Positions 37,065 to 44,455 of a DNA stretch of 64,000 nt are shown here, piece by piece (position 1 is the stretch's first letter; each line of letters opens with the position of its first letter). Under the pieces are notes generated by a model. The model searched no databases, was not told the DNA's origin, and saw only the letters and a list, made by a program, of their open reading frames with translations. This stretch comes from Chryseosolibacter indicum (GTDB lineage Bacteria; Bacteroidota; Bacteroidia; Cytophagales; Cyclobacteriaceae), in assembly GCF_018598585.1 (NCBI RefSeq), contig NZ_JAHESD010000011.1, positions 47,830 through 111,829 on the forward strand, read 5' to 3'. Position numbers and translations under genes: made by a program.

Positions 37065-38297
37065 CTAGGATTTATTTTTCTTGGATTTCTTTTTCTTCTT
37101 TTTGCCTGTTTCTTCCCTTTTATCCCGGTTCTCTTTCACTGAATTTTGTGCTGCAGCAAGCTCTGACTGTGTTTTTGCCAGTGACTCTTTAAGTGAAGCC
37201 GTAACATCTTTAGCACCGAGTTGTGCCTTAAGTTTCATAATTCTTCTGAAACTTTCATCAATTCTTGATTCTGATATCGTGCCATTCTGAACCATGGAGC
37301 GAATTATACCATGAACTTTGTCGACCGTTCTTTGATCGCTACCACTAATGTTATTTGAAAACGTCATGATATCGACACCTGCAAGAATTGCCAGTTTAAT
37401 CGCCTCCTCCAAGCCATAATGTTTTGTTATGGCGTGCATCTGCATATCGTCTGTAAAAACTACGCCATTGAAATGCAGGCGATTTCTTAAAATACCCGTT
37501 ATTACATCATCAGACAGTGTGCCAGGATGGCCATCTGGTTCAAGTCTTTTGTTTACAATGTGTGAGGTCATCACCGCATCTACATAACCGGAATCTATTA
37601 AAGCCTGGTATGGTTTAAGCTCGCGTTCTTCCCATGTATTTGTTACATCTGCTATACCAAGATGCGTATCATCTTTAGAGCTTCCGTGGCCAGGGAAATG
37701 TTTAAGTGATGTTAACACGCCATATTTACGATGTTGTTTGATAAACTCCGTAGCCATCAGAATTACAGAGTCTTCATTTGCAGAAAATGCTCTTCCGTGT
37801 TTAGCAATGATCGGATTGGTAGGATTTGAAGAAAGGTCAACGACAGGGGCAAAGTTTATGTTAATGCCCAGACCAGCCAGCGTAGATGCTGTTGATTCTC
37901 CATAAAATCTTACGGAATCAAGTGAGGTTGCCTTGGCCATGGCAGCCGCAGTAATTGAGTTAGGAAAACCATATTTACTTTTCAGGCGATTAACTTTTCC
38001 GCCTTCCTGATCTATGGTAACAAAAAGAGGAATAGGGGCTGCTTGTTGATAAGTCCACGTAATCTTTTTCAATGCAACAAAAGAATTAGTAGGCGGAATG
38101 TTTTTCTCAAAGATAATGATAGAGCCAACCTTTCCATTTCTTACTTCTTCCAACACGGCCGTATCAACCTGAGTACCCGGAAAGCCGATCAGCAGCATCT
38201 GTCCAATTTTAATATCCAAACTATCACGACCCTGACTCATCACCTGGTAGTTAAAAAGTAAAACCAGCGCGAGAACAACAACTAACCCTTTTTGCAT
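37065..38297 (-). CDS. Exported GH3 beta-N-acetylhexosaminidase (NagZ-like)
   Basis: A 410-residue glycoside hydrolase family 3 enzyme with a signal peptide (MQKGLVVVLALVLLFNYQVMSQ). The NagZ-type motif KHFPGHGSSKDDTHLG (~residue 200) contains the His/Asp general acid-base dyad; the nucleophile Asp is in VVFTDDMQMHAI (~277). The substrate is expected to be terminal GlcNAc in peptidoglycan fragments. The C-terminus has a coiled segment (LKESLAKTQSELAAAQNSVKENRDK) and ends in a run of lysines (GKKKKKKSKKNKS), unusual for an exported enzyme and possibly for binding anionic polymers. It heads a unit with hutG-hutF; dacB, another wall enzyme, lies 162 nt upstream. Confidence 0.88.
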   Translation of the reverse strand: MQKGLVVVLALVLLFNYQVMSQGRDSLDIKIGQMLLIGFPGTQVDTAVLEEVRNGKVGSIIIFEKNIPPTNSFVALKKITWTYQQAAPIPLFVTIDQEGGKVNRLKSKYGFPNSITAAAMAKATSLDSVRFYGESTASTLAGLGININFAPVVDLSSNPTNPIIAKHGRAFSANEDSVILMATEFIKQHRKYGVLTSLKHFPGHGSSKDDTHLGIADVTNTWEERELKPYQALIDSGYVDAVMTSHIVNKRLEPDGHPGTLSDDVITGILRNRLHFNGVVFTDDMQMHAITKHYGLEEAIKLAILAGVDIMTFSNNISGSDQRTVDKVHGIIRSMVQNGTISESRIDESFRRIMKLKAQLGAKDVTASLKESLAKTQSELAAAQNSVKENRDKREETGKKKKKKSKKNKS

Positions 38298-38459
38298 GTA
38301 AACTCTTATAAAATTTAAATAACAAAACTATGGCTTACTTCTTAATAATCTGATTTTTAAGAAGATTTTTAACAGCGTGAAAGAAATGAAATGTATTTGT
38401 CCTGGATAAAGATGGGGCGGAAGTATCGGCTTTTTTATTATTTCAGAAACTTGGGACGA

Positions 38460-39749
38460 TCAATATTGATTGTATATGTTGTAAAGAATCTCCTGCATAT
38501 TCTTTCTGATCTCACTGGTAGAGGTTACGTAATTGTTGTTCATGAAGGAGAAGATGAGCGTTTTACCAGACTTTGTTACAAGAAAGCCGCTCAGCGTATG
38601 ATTATTACTTAATGTGCCCGTCTTTCCAAAGAAATAGGGCTTATCAGCTTTGTACCAATTTTTTACCGTGCCATTTACTCCCCCTGTTGCCAGCAACGGA
38701 AATAATCTTTCCTTTGGCCGCTGTTCGTAAATCTTTTCCCATAGCTTAACAATGCTGCGAGGCGTAAAAAGATTATAGCGTGATAAACCAGACCCGTCAA
38801 CCCAGATTGGCTTATCAGGAAGATCCTGAAGATAGTTTTCAATTGAATACTTAATGGCGATTTCAGGTTTTAGTGTATCACGAACAATGCCAGCGCAGAT
38901 TAACAGAAGTTGCTCAGCTATAAAATTATCACTCTCCTGCATCATAACACGGAACAAGCTATCGGCGGGAATGCTGTAATAGGGTATAGCAGGTGCGCTT
39001 AACTTCGTGTGAACGGGTGTAACAGCCCGTTTTAATGTATCTGTTAAAAGATCAGTTATCAATAGTTGATTTAATCTTATCGGAATATCCCATTCCTTAT
39101 ATTGTGGGGATCTAACACCAGGATGAATCTTGAAATCATTCGAATGAAGTTCACGCACCACTTCCTCTCTTTCTCTTCGTTCACCGATAGCAAAATGCTT
39201 TTCAAAATAGGAAGGATAGATGCGTAAAAGACTCCCGGACTTTTTCACAGTAAAGATGTTACCGTAAACAGGAAAGGGCGAGCGCTCTGGTGAGTAGGCA
39301 GAGTTGTAATCATCCCATGCCCATCCTGACCCAAAGTGCGATGTACTAAAATTAGCATTTGAAAAATAAAGGCTCTTCGGATGCTTTTGCAGGAAGTTAT
39401 AAAGTCTGTTGTTATTGTAAGTGAACTTGTATAAAAAGGAGGGATCTCCTGTTCCCCAAAAAATCAACGAGTCGTTTCGCTCGACATATTTTAATGCAGG
39501 GATCGAATCTCCTATTATTCGTAATGAGGTATAGAAGGTAAAGATTTTTGTATTAGACGCAGGCGTGAAATATTTATTAGAATTATATTCATAAATCACC
39601 TTCTTCTTATCAACATCGTACAACATGAAACCTGTATGATCCTGAAATTTATGGTCAGTCTCTTTAAAAGCTTTGGGAAGACCTAAACGTTTAGAAGATG
39701 AACATGCTGTAACAACCGCTATTACGATAAAGTAAAATAGAAAACGCAT
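38460..39749 (-). CDS. dacB: D-alanyl-D-alanine carboxypeptidase/endopeptidase (PBP4-type, S13)
   Basis: A 429-residue serine peptidase that trims or opens peptidoglycan cross-links. The N-terminus is a lipoprotein signal (MRFLFYFIVIAVVTAC), so it is membrane-anchored. All three active-site motifs are present: SNTK (S65, K68), SDN in MQESDNFIAEQLL (~274) and KTG in YFGKTGTLSNNHTLSG (~374). It lies 2 nt after the DinB-like gene and upstream of the GH3 hexosaminidase gene. The family's inserted domain between motifs 1 and 2 appears short. Confidence 0.92.
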   Translation of the reverse strand: MRFLFYFIVIAVVTACSSSKRLGLPKAFKETDHKFQDHTGFMLYDVDKKKVIYEYNSNKYFTPASNTKIFTFYTSLRIIGDSIPALKYVERNDSLIFWGTGDPSFLYKFTYNNNRLYNFLQKHPKSLYFSNANFSTSHFGSGWAWDDYNSAYSPERSPFPVYGNIFTVKKSGSLLRIYPSYFEKHFAIGERREREEVVRELHSNDFKIHPGVRSPQYKEWDIPIRLNQLLITDLLTDTLKRAVTPVHTKLSAPAIPYYSIPADSLFRVMMQESDNFIAEQLLLICAGIVRDTLKPEIAIKYSIENYLQDLPDKPIWVDGSGLSRYNLFTPRSIVKLWEKIYEQRPKERLFPLLATGGVNGTVKNWYKADKPYFFGKTGTLSNNHTLSGFLVTKSGKTLIFSFMNNNYVTSTSEIRKNMQEILYNIYNQY

Positions 39750-39751
39750 CC

Positions 39752-40267
39752 CTAATTTTTAAGATAGCGTTCTACAATAATCTTTCTGTGATGAGTTTCA
39801 TGACCAGCGATTACGTACCCTAGGTTAAGAACGGATAGTCTGTTGTTATTGGCTGTGCCATCTCTCTTCAACATCTCAGGAGTGAAGGTTGAATAAAGAT
39901 CTATTGTTGTAGCACGAAGCCTTTCCATTTCATCACAAAGCGTTGTGACAGATCGGGCTTGCGCATTTGCATTAGGAGCATAATCATTCTCCTCAAAACC
40001 GGGAAGGGGTGTTCCATCATTGCGAGAAAAACGCAGTGCTCGATAAGCAAAGATCCTTTCTGCATCCATCATGTGGTTAAGCAACTCCTTGATACTCCAT
40101 TTTCCCTCTGCATAACGGTATTCACCCATGTCTTCGGGAATTGTTCTGAAAATAGTCAAAGCAACTTTTGAAGATTGTTGTAATGCCTCCATTACATCCA
40201 GGTCTTTCACGTTCTCAACATAGCCACGATAAAACAGAGGTATAGAATCGAGATCTGGTTTTGTCAT
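39752..40267 (-). CDS. DinB-family metal-dependent protein
   Basis: A 171-residue four-helix-bundle protein of the DinB/YfiT type. Landmarks: WSIKELLNHMMDAERIFAYRALRFSRND (~residue 45, the first metal His) and GYVIAGHETHHRKIIVERYL at the C-terminus (HxxxHH-type ligands). Family members are thiol-dependent transferases or are uncharacterised. I use ATG 40267 (MTKPDLD); the frame opens at a TTG 6 nt upstream. The stop is 2 nt before dacB, so they share a transcript. Confidence 0.88.
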   Translation of the reverse strand: MTKPDLDSIPLFYRGYVENVKDLDVMEALQQSSKVALTIFRTIPEDMGEYRYAEGKWSIKELLNHMMDAERIFAYRALRFSRNDGTPLPGFEENDYAPNANAQARSVTTLCDEMERLRATTIDLYSTFTPEMLKRDGTANNNRLSVLNLGYVIAGHETHHRKIIVERYLKN

Positions 40268-40365
40268 AACCAAAAATAGAAAAGTATCAACATGATTATC
40301 AAGTAAAGATCGGTTTACTTTACTTTAGAACAAGCAGCAAAATTTGGGTAAGCTTGTTTTGAGAT

Positions 40366-41730
40366 CTATTTGAAATGCTTCAATCGTACCACCTCCTCTT
40401 TGGTGAGGTATCGCCATTCACCACGACCGAGGTCTTTTTTATCTAAGCCGGCGTATACAGACCTGTCTAGTCTTACCACTTGATAATCCAGGCTTTCAAA
40501 AATTCTTCTTACCACACGATTCCACCCGATGTGCAATTCAACGCCTACTGTTTTTCCATCGTCAGAAACTATGGCAAGGTCATCTACGGCAGCTTTTCCC
40601 TCTTCTAGTCTTACTCCATCAAGTATCTTCTGAAAATCGTTTTTTGTTAACGGGCGATCCAATTCAACTTTGTAAATCTTCTTTACATTGTATGATGGAT
40701 GCATAAGCTTGTCAGCAAGCTCTCCGTCATTGGTAAGAAGCAAGAGACCTGTGGTATTTCGATCAAGTCGTCCTACAGGGTAGATGCGCTCTTTTACTGC
40801 ACTACCAATAATGTGCATTACCGTATTTCTTTCCTGAGGATCATCCGTAGTTGTAATGTATCCTTTCGGTTTATTCAGCAAAATATAAACTGGTTTTTCG
40901 GCACGCAGAATTTTGTTTTCATAACGTACTTCATCACCTGGGTTCACCTTATAGCCAAGTTCGGTAATCGTTTTTCCGTTAACTGATATAAGACCCATAG
41001 CTATCAGTTCGTCTGCCTCTCTTCTCGAGCAGACACCGCTGTTAGCAATGAACCTGTTTAAGCGTATTTTTTCAGACTGAACAGGAGCATCTTTTTGATC
41101 TGCTTTACCTTTTCTGTCTGATGTTCTTTCTTTTTTGAAGAAGCTATGTCTCTCTTCTGATGAAGTTTCATCCCTCTTTCTATCGTATGACTTTGAAGAT
41201 GAACGCGGTGAAGATTTACGCGCGCTTGATTCCTTCTTATCGTATGTTCTGTTAGAAGATCTGGAAGTATCACCTCTGCGCCTCAAAGATTTACCGGTAC
41301 CACCTGAAGATTTAGAATCTTCCGATTTTTGCCTTCCAAATGGTTTTGATGCTCTTGCTCTTCTTGGTTCGTCTTCAGAATCACTTCGTCTATCCCGAAA
41401 AGGTTTATCAAAGCTTTTTGATGTTCTTGAGCCTGTCTTTCGTCCTGTTGAACCGGGACGTTTGCTAAATGATTTCGGTGAATCTGGGTCTTCATCTCTT
41501 CTTTTATAAGACGAATTCGCTGATTTCTTAAAAGGGCGATCTCCGCCTGAAGACCTTCCTGACGATCTCTTAGTTCCAAATGAACCTTCTCCTTTAGACG
41601 ATCGATCCGTTTTCTTAAAAGGTCTGTCAGAAGATTTCTTTCTTCCCGAAAATGAATTTTCTGATGAGTTACTTCTGGTGTTGTTGCCTCTTCTTCCCGA
41701 AGAACGGCCTGATGAATTACCCTTGGGCAT
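40366..41730 (-). CDS. 23S rRNA pseudouridine synthase (RluB/RsuA family) with a long basic low-complexity N-terminus
   Basis: A 454-residue protein. Residues ~1-220 are almost entirely S, R, K, G and D, without predicted fold. Then follow an S4 RNA-binding domain (IRLNRFIANSGVCSRREADELI, ~222) and the catalytic pseudouridine synthase domain: YILLNKPKGYITT, the active-site GRLDRNTTGLLLLTNDG with catalytic Asp (~325) and VRRIFESLDYQVVRLDR. The catalytic part fits RluB/RluE/RsuA enzymes that isomerise a uridine in rRNA. The start ATG overlaps the end of scpB by 14 nt. Basic extensions on this enzyme are, to my knowledge, common in Bacteroidota, but the length here is large. Confidence 0.92.
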   Translation of the reverse strand: MPKGNSSGRSSGRRGNNTRSNSSENSFSGRKKSSDRPFKKTDRSSKGEGSFGTKRSSGRSSGGDRPFKKSANSSYKRRDEDPDSPKSFSKRPGSTGRKTGSRTSKSFDKPFRDRRSDSEDEPRRARASKPFGRQKSEDSKSSGGTGKSLRRRGDTSRSSNRTYDKKESSARKSSPRSSSKSYDRKRDETSSEERHSFFKKERTSDRKGKADQKDAPVQSEKIRLNRFIANSGVCSRREADELIAMGLISVNGKTITELGYKVNPGDEVRYENKILRAEKPVYILLNKPKGYITTTDDPQERNTVMHIIGSAVKERIYPVGRLDRNTTGLLLLTNDGELADKLMHPSYNVKKIYKVELDRPLTKNDFQKILDGVRLEEGKAAVDDLAIVSDDGKTVGVELHIGWNRVVRRIFESLDYQVVRLDRSVYAGLDKKDLGRGEWRYLTKEEVVRLKHFK

Positions 41731-42301
41731 CTGGTTCTTTTAATTCTGGATTCTCTCCAATCGTATTTACTTCTGTGCTCACTTCCTTAGGTACAGGCAA
41801 TTCTGCAAGGTCGCTGATTCCAAAATATTCCATGAACTTTTGTGTTGTACCATAAAGCATTGGCCGGCCGATAGTATCTGCCTTACCTGTGATTTCAATC
41901 AGGCTTTTATCCAATAGCTTCTGAACTGCATAATCACAGTTCACGCCACGAATATTTTCTATTTCTGTTTTTGAGATAGGCTGTCTGTAAGCAATGATTG
42001 CTAAGGTTTCCATTGCTGATGTAGACAATCTCTTCTTGGATTGTTGCTTCAGGAGGATACTTATACTAGCCTGATACGCAGGTTTTGTAAGAAACTGAAA
42101 TCCACCCGCAGCTTTGAAGAGCTGAAAAGAAAACTCTTCATGTTGATATTTTTCTTCTAAACGTTGAATTGCTCCGATGATGTCCTCTTCAGGAACATCT
42201 GCATTAAACATTTCAGATAAACATGCTTTTATCTCAGCAAGCTTTATCGGGTTTGGAGAACAAAATATTAATGCTTCAATATGATTCTGTAAGAAATCCA
42301 C
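41717..42301 (-). CDS. scpB: Segregation and condensation protein ScpB
   Basis: A 194-residue kleisin-associated protein of the SMC-ScpAB condensin, which compacts and separates sister origins. It has two winged-helix domains: IEALIFCSPNPIKLAEIKACL (~residue 8) and STSAMETLAIIAYRQPISKTEIENIRGVNCDYAVQKLLDKSLIEITG (~93), the most conserved stretch of the family. The start appears to be GTG at 42301 (no ATG in frame nearby). It is 71 nt after the DksA-like gene and overlaps the pseudouridine synthase start, an arrangement often seen in bacteria. scpA and smc are not in the window. Confidence 0.95.
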   Translation of the reverse strand: MDFLQNHIEALIFCSPNPIKLAEIKACLSEMFNADVPEEDIIGAIQRLEEKYQHEEFSFQLFKAAGGFQFLTKPAYQASISILLKQQSKKRLSTSAMETLAIIAYRQPISKTEIENIRGVNCDYAVQKLLDKSLIEITGKADTIGRPMLYGTTQKFMEYFGISDLAELPVPKEVSTEVNTIGENPELKEPDAQG

Positions 42302-42372
42302 GCTACAATTATTTTAATCTTTCTTCTTTCTTTTCATTCAATTGAAGCGATAGGGCACTTCAACTATCACCA

Positions 42373-43209
42373 TTAATCCTGTTGCATTAACTTTGCTTCA
42401 ATAGATTGGGTAGTATGCGGTACTGCAATCAATCTTTCTTTAGAAATAAGCTTGCCAGTTACAGAACAGATACCATAAGTACCGTTCTTTATACGGACTA
42501 ATGCGTTCTCTAAGTTAGTAATATATTTTTGTTGACGAGCGGCAAGCTGACTAAGATTTTCCTTTTCTGCTGTTTCTGCTCCGTCTTCCAACACTTTTGT
42601 GTTACCGCCAGACGTAGCATCTGTTCCCTCATCATTATTTCTGTTGAGGGTTTCTTTTAGTATTTTGTATTCTTCTTTGGCTTTATCAAGCTTCCGGTTT
42701 ATTAACACTTCAAATTCCTTTAGCTCTTCTTCTGAATAGCGTGTCTTCTCTTCAGAATTTGTAGACGGTTTAGCGGGCTTGTGGGCCATAGGTCTCTGAT
42801 TCGGCATCTGGAAAAAATTTAACTGGGCATTTTGTGCCACCTTTGCAGCGCTTGCTGCCGGTGTTTTAGGTGCCTCGTCTTGCTGCTCAACCTGATTTTT
42901 TTCTGGTACCTGTTTTTTTACTTCCTGTTTCTTCAATTCCTTTTTCACTACTTCTTTTTTAAGCTCTTTCTTAACTTCTTCCTTCTTCGCAACTTCTTTT
43001 TTTGGAGCCTTAGTTTTTGGAATAGCTTTGGTTGCCACCTTCTTTATTGGCTTTTCGGCTACCTTAGGCGTAGCTTTTTTAGCTTCTGGCTTTGCTTTAG
43101 CAACTTTCTTAGCTTTTGCAGGAACCGACTTTTTCACTTTTGCTGCCGGTTTAGCCTTAGCGGTTGTTTTCTTAGTTGCCTTGGCGGGTGCTTTTTTAGT
43201 CTTGGCCAT
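42373..43209 (-). CDS. DksA/TraR-like protein with histone H1-like lysine-rich N-terminal tail
   Basis: A 278-residue fusion. The first ~110 residues are a K/A/P tail (39 Lys in the first 100) like eukaryotic H1 and bacterial Hc1-type tails. After a linker comes a DksA-like coiled coil (LINRKLDKAKEEYKILKETLNRN ... LENALVRIKNGTYGIC, ~168-250) and the zinc-finger position. Only the first of the four usual cysteines remains (CSVTGKLISKERLIAVPHTTQSIEAK), so zinc is probably not bound; the same degenerate finger is common in Bacteroidota. DksA acts in the secondary channel of RNA polymerase; the tail suggests DNA or RNA binding too. It is expressed from its own -7 element at 43239-43246. Confidence 0.88.
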   Translation of the reverse strand: MAKTKKAPAKATKKTTAKAKPAAKVKKSVPAKAKKVAKAKPEAKKATPKVAEKPIKKVATKAIPKTKAPKKEVAKKEEVKKELKKEVVKKELKKQEVKKQVPEKNQVEQQDEAPKTPAASAAKVAQNAQLNFFQMPNQRPMAHKPAKPSTNSEEKTRYSEEELKEFEVLINRKLDKAKEEYKILKETLNRNNDEGTDATSGGNTKVLEDGAETAEKENLSQLAARQQKYITNLENALVRIKNGTYGICSVTGKLISKERLIAVPHTTQSIEAKLMQQD

Positions 43210-43238
43210 GATTAAGGTGTCTTGAAGTAAAAGATGCG

Positions 43239-43246
43239 CAAAATTA
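43239..43246 (-). promoter_or_regulatory. Bacteroidota -7 promoter element of the DksA-like gene
   Basis: On the minus strand TAATTTTG, followed by C, matches TAnnTTTGC exactly; a TTG (-33) lies about 17 nt further upstream. The predicted leader to the ATG at 43209 is about 25 nt. Confidence 0.6.
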
Positions 43247-43350
43247 TAGGTTGCTGTCTAAAACAAAAAATATTATGTAAAAATCCCTCTATTCAGACGT
43301 TAATTTTACCAATTAACAATATGTTTATGGCAATCTTAACTGCTCCTTCA

Positions 43351-44400
43351 ATGAACTACCTTTTTATTCTTTTAACTATTGGCGGTCTAGCTATGAGTTG
43401 CAACTCTCAAAAATCTCACGAAGATAAGCAAAACCACACTCCTGGGCCAATTACTCTTGTAATTCATGGTGGTGCTGGAACAATAAAGCGTGAGAACATG
43501 ACCCCTGAGAAAGAAAAGGCCTATCACGAAGCATTGAAAAACGCTTTAGAAGCAGGTTTTGATGTGCTGGAAAAAGGAGGTAAGAGTGCCGATGCAGTTA
43601 TTACAGCAATTAAGGTAATGGAAGATTCACCATTATTTAATGCAGGAAGGGGTGCCGTTTTTACAAATGAGGGAAAGAATGAATTAGACGCATCAATTAT
43701 GGATGGCAGTACACTAATGGCCGGGGCGGTGGCTGGGGTGACAACAATTAAAAATCCAATAACAGCTGCTTATGCTGTGATGACAAAGTCAGAGCACGTT
43801 ATGCTTATAGGAAAAGGTGCAGAGACTTTTGCTTCTGAGCAAGGGTTGGAAATTGTAGACCCTTCTTACTTTTTTGATTCAACCAGATATAAGCAATTAC
43901 TTAAGGTAAAGGAAAAGGAATTAGAAAGAGCTGCATCACTTAAAGATGCCTTTGAAGATCCATACATAAAAGATACAAAGTTTGGAACGGTGGGAGCAGT
44001 AGCTCTTGATCAATTTGGAAATATTGTTGCAGGTACGTCTACCGGGGGCATGACCAATAAAAGATATGGCAGAGTTGGCGACGCACCTATTATCGGTGCG
44101 GGCACTTATGCCAACAACAAGACTTGCGGCGTCTCCTCGACCGGATGGGGCGAGTATTTTATACGACTTTCTGTTGCGCGCGATATTGCCGCGATGATGG
44201 AATATGCAGGCTTAGGTCTGCAAGAAGCGGCTGACAGTGTAATAATGAAAAAGCTTCCTGCCCTCGGTGGAGATGGTGGCATCATTGCGCTTGACAGAGC
44301 TGGCAATGTATCTATGACATTTAACACCTCAGGCATGTACCGCGGTTTTATTAAAAAGAAAGGCGATGCCCGAACATTCATTTACAAGTCGGATGAGTAG
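43351..44400 (+). CDS. Isoaspartyl peptidase/L-asparaginase (Ntn hydrolase)
   Basis: A protein of about 349 residues with a lipoprotein signal (MNYLFILLTIGGLAMSC, lipobox AMSC). I chose ATG 43351 because the signal begins there; the frame stays open further upstream to 43234. The plant-type asparaginase pattern is complete: LVIHGGAGTI near the start, NAGRGAVFTNEGKNELDASIMDG (~114) and the self-cleavage site KFGTVGAVALD, where the Thr becomes the N-terminal nucleophile (~211). Substrate residues follow in GTSTGGMTNKRYGRVGDAPIIGAGTYA. It cleaves isoaspartyl dipeptides or asparagine outside the cytoplasm. Confidence 0.93.
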   Translation: MNYLFILLTIGGLAMSCNSQKSHEDKQNHTPGPITLVIHGGAGTIKRENMTPEKEKAYHEALKNALEAGFDVLEKGGKSADAVITAIKVMEDSPLFNAGRGAVFTNEGKNELDASIMDGSTLMAGAVAGVTTIKNPITAAYAVMTKSEHVMLIGKGAETFASEQGLEIVDPSYFFDSTRYKQLLKVKEKELERAASLKDAFEDPYIKDTKFGTVGAVALDQFGNIVAGTSTGGMTNKRYGRVGDAPIIGAGTYANNKTCGVSSTGWGEYFIRLSVARDIAAMMEYAGLGLQEAADSVIMKKLPALGGDGGIIALDRAGNVSMTFNTSGMYRGFIKKKGDARTFIYKSDE

Positions 44401-44455
44401 CTCGCTCTTCTAAATAAAGGTTGCTCTTTAAGAAAGTCATGTCTTTTAGCGAGTA

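Noticed and set aside
41135..41579. Open frames on both strands around the pseudouridine synthase N-terminus
   Set aside because: They arise from the repetitive S/R/K codons of the real gene; no start context or domain.
42832..43215. 127-codon F/L-rich open frame on the plus strand
   Set aside because: Exact antisense of the lysine-rich tail of the DksA-like gene; low-complexity sequence leaves the opposite frame open.
44401..44453. CTCGCT/AGCGAG inverted repeat between the asparaginase and lamin-tail genes
   Set aside because: The loop is about 41 nt; pairing of six bases at that distance is easily chance.
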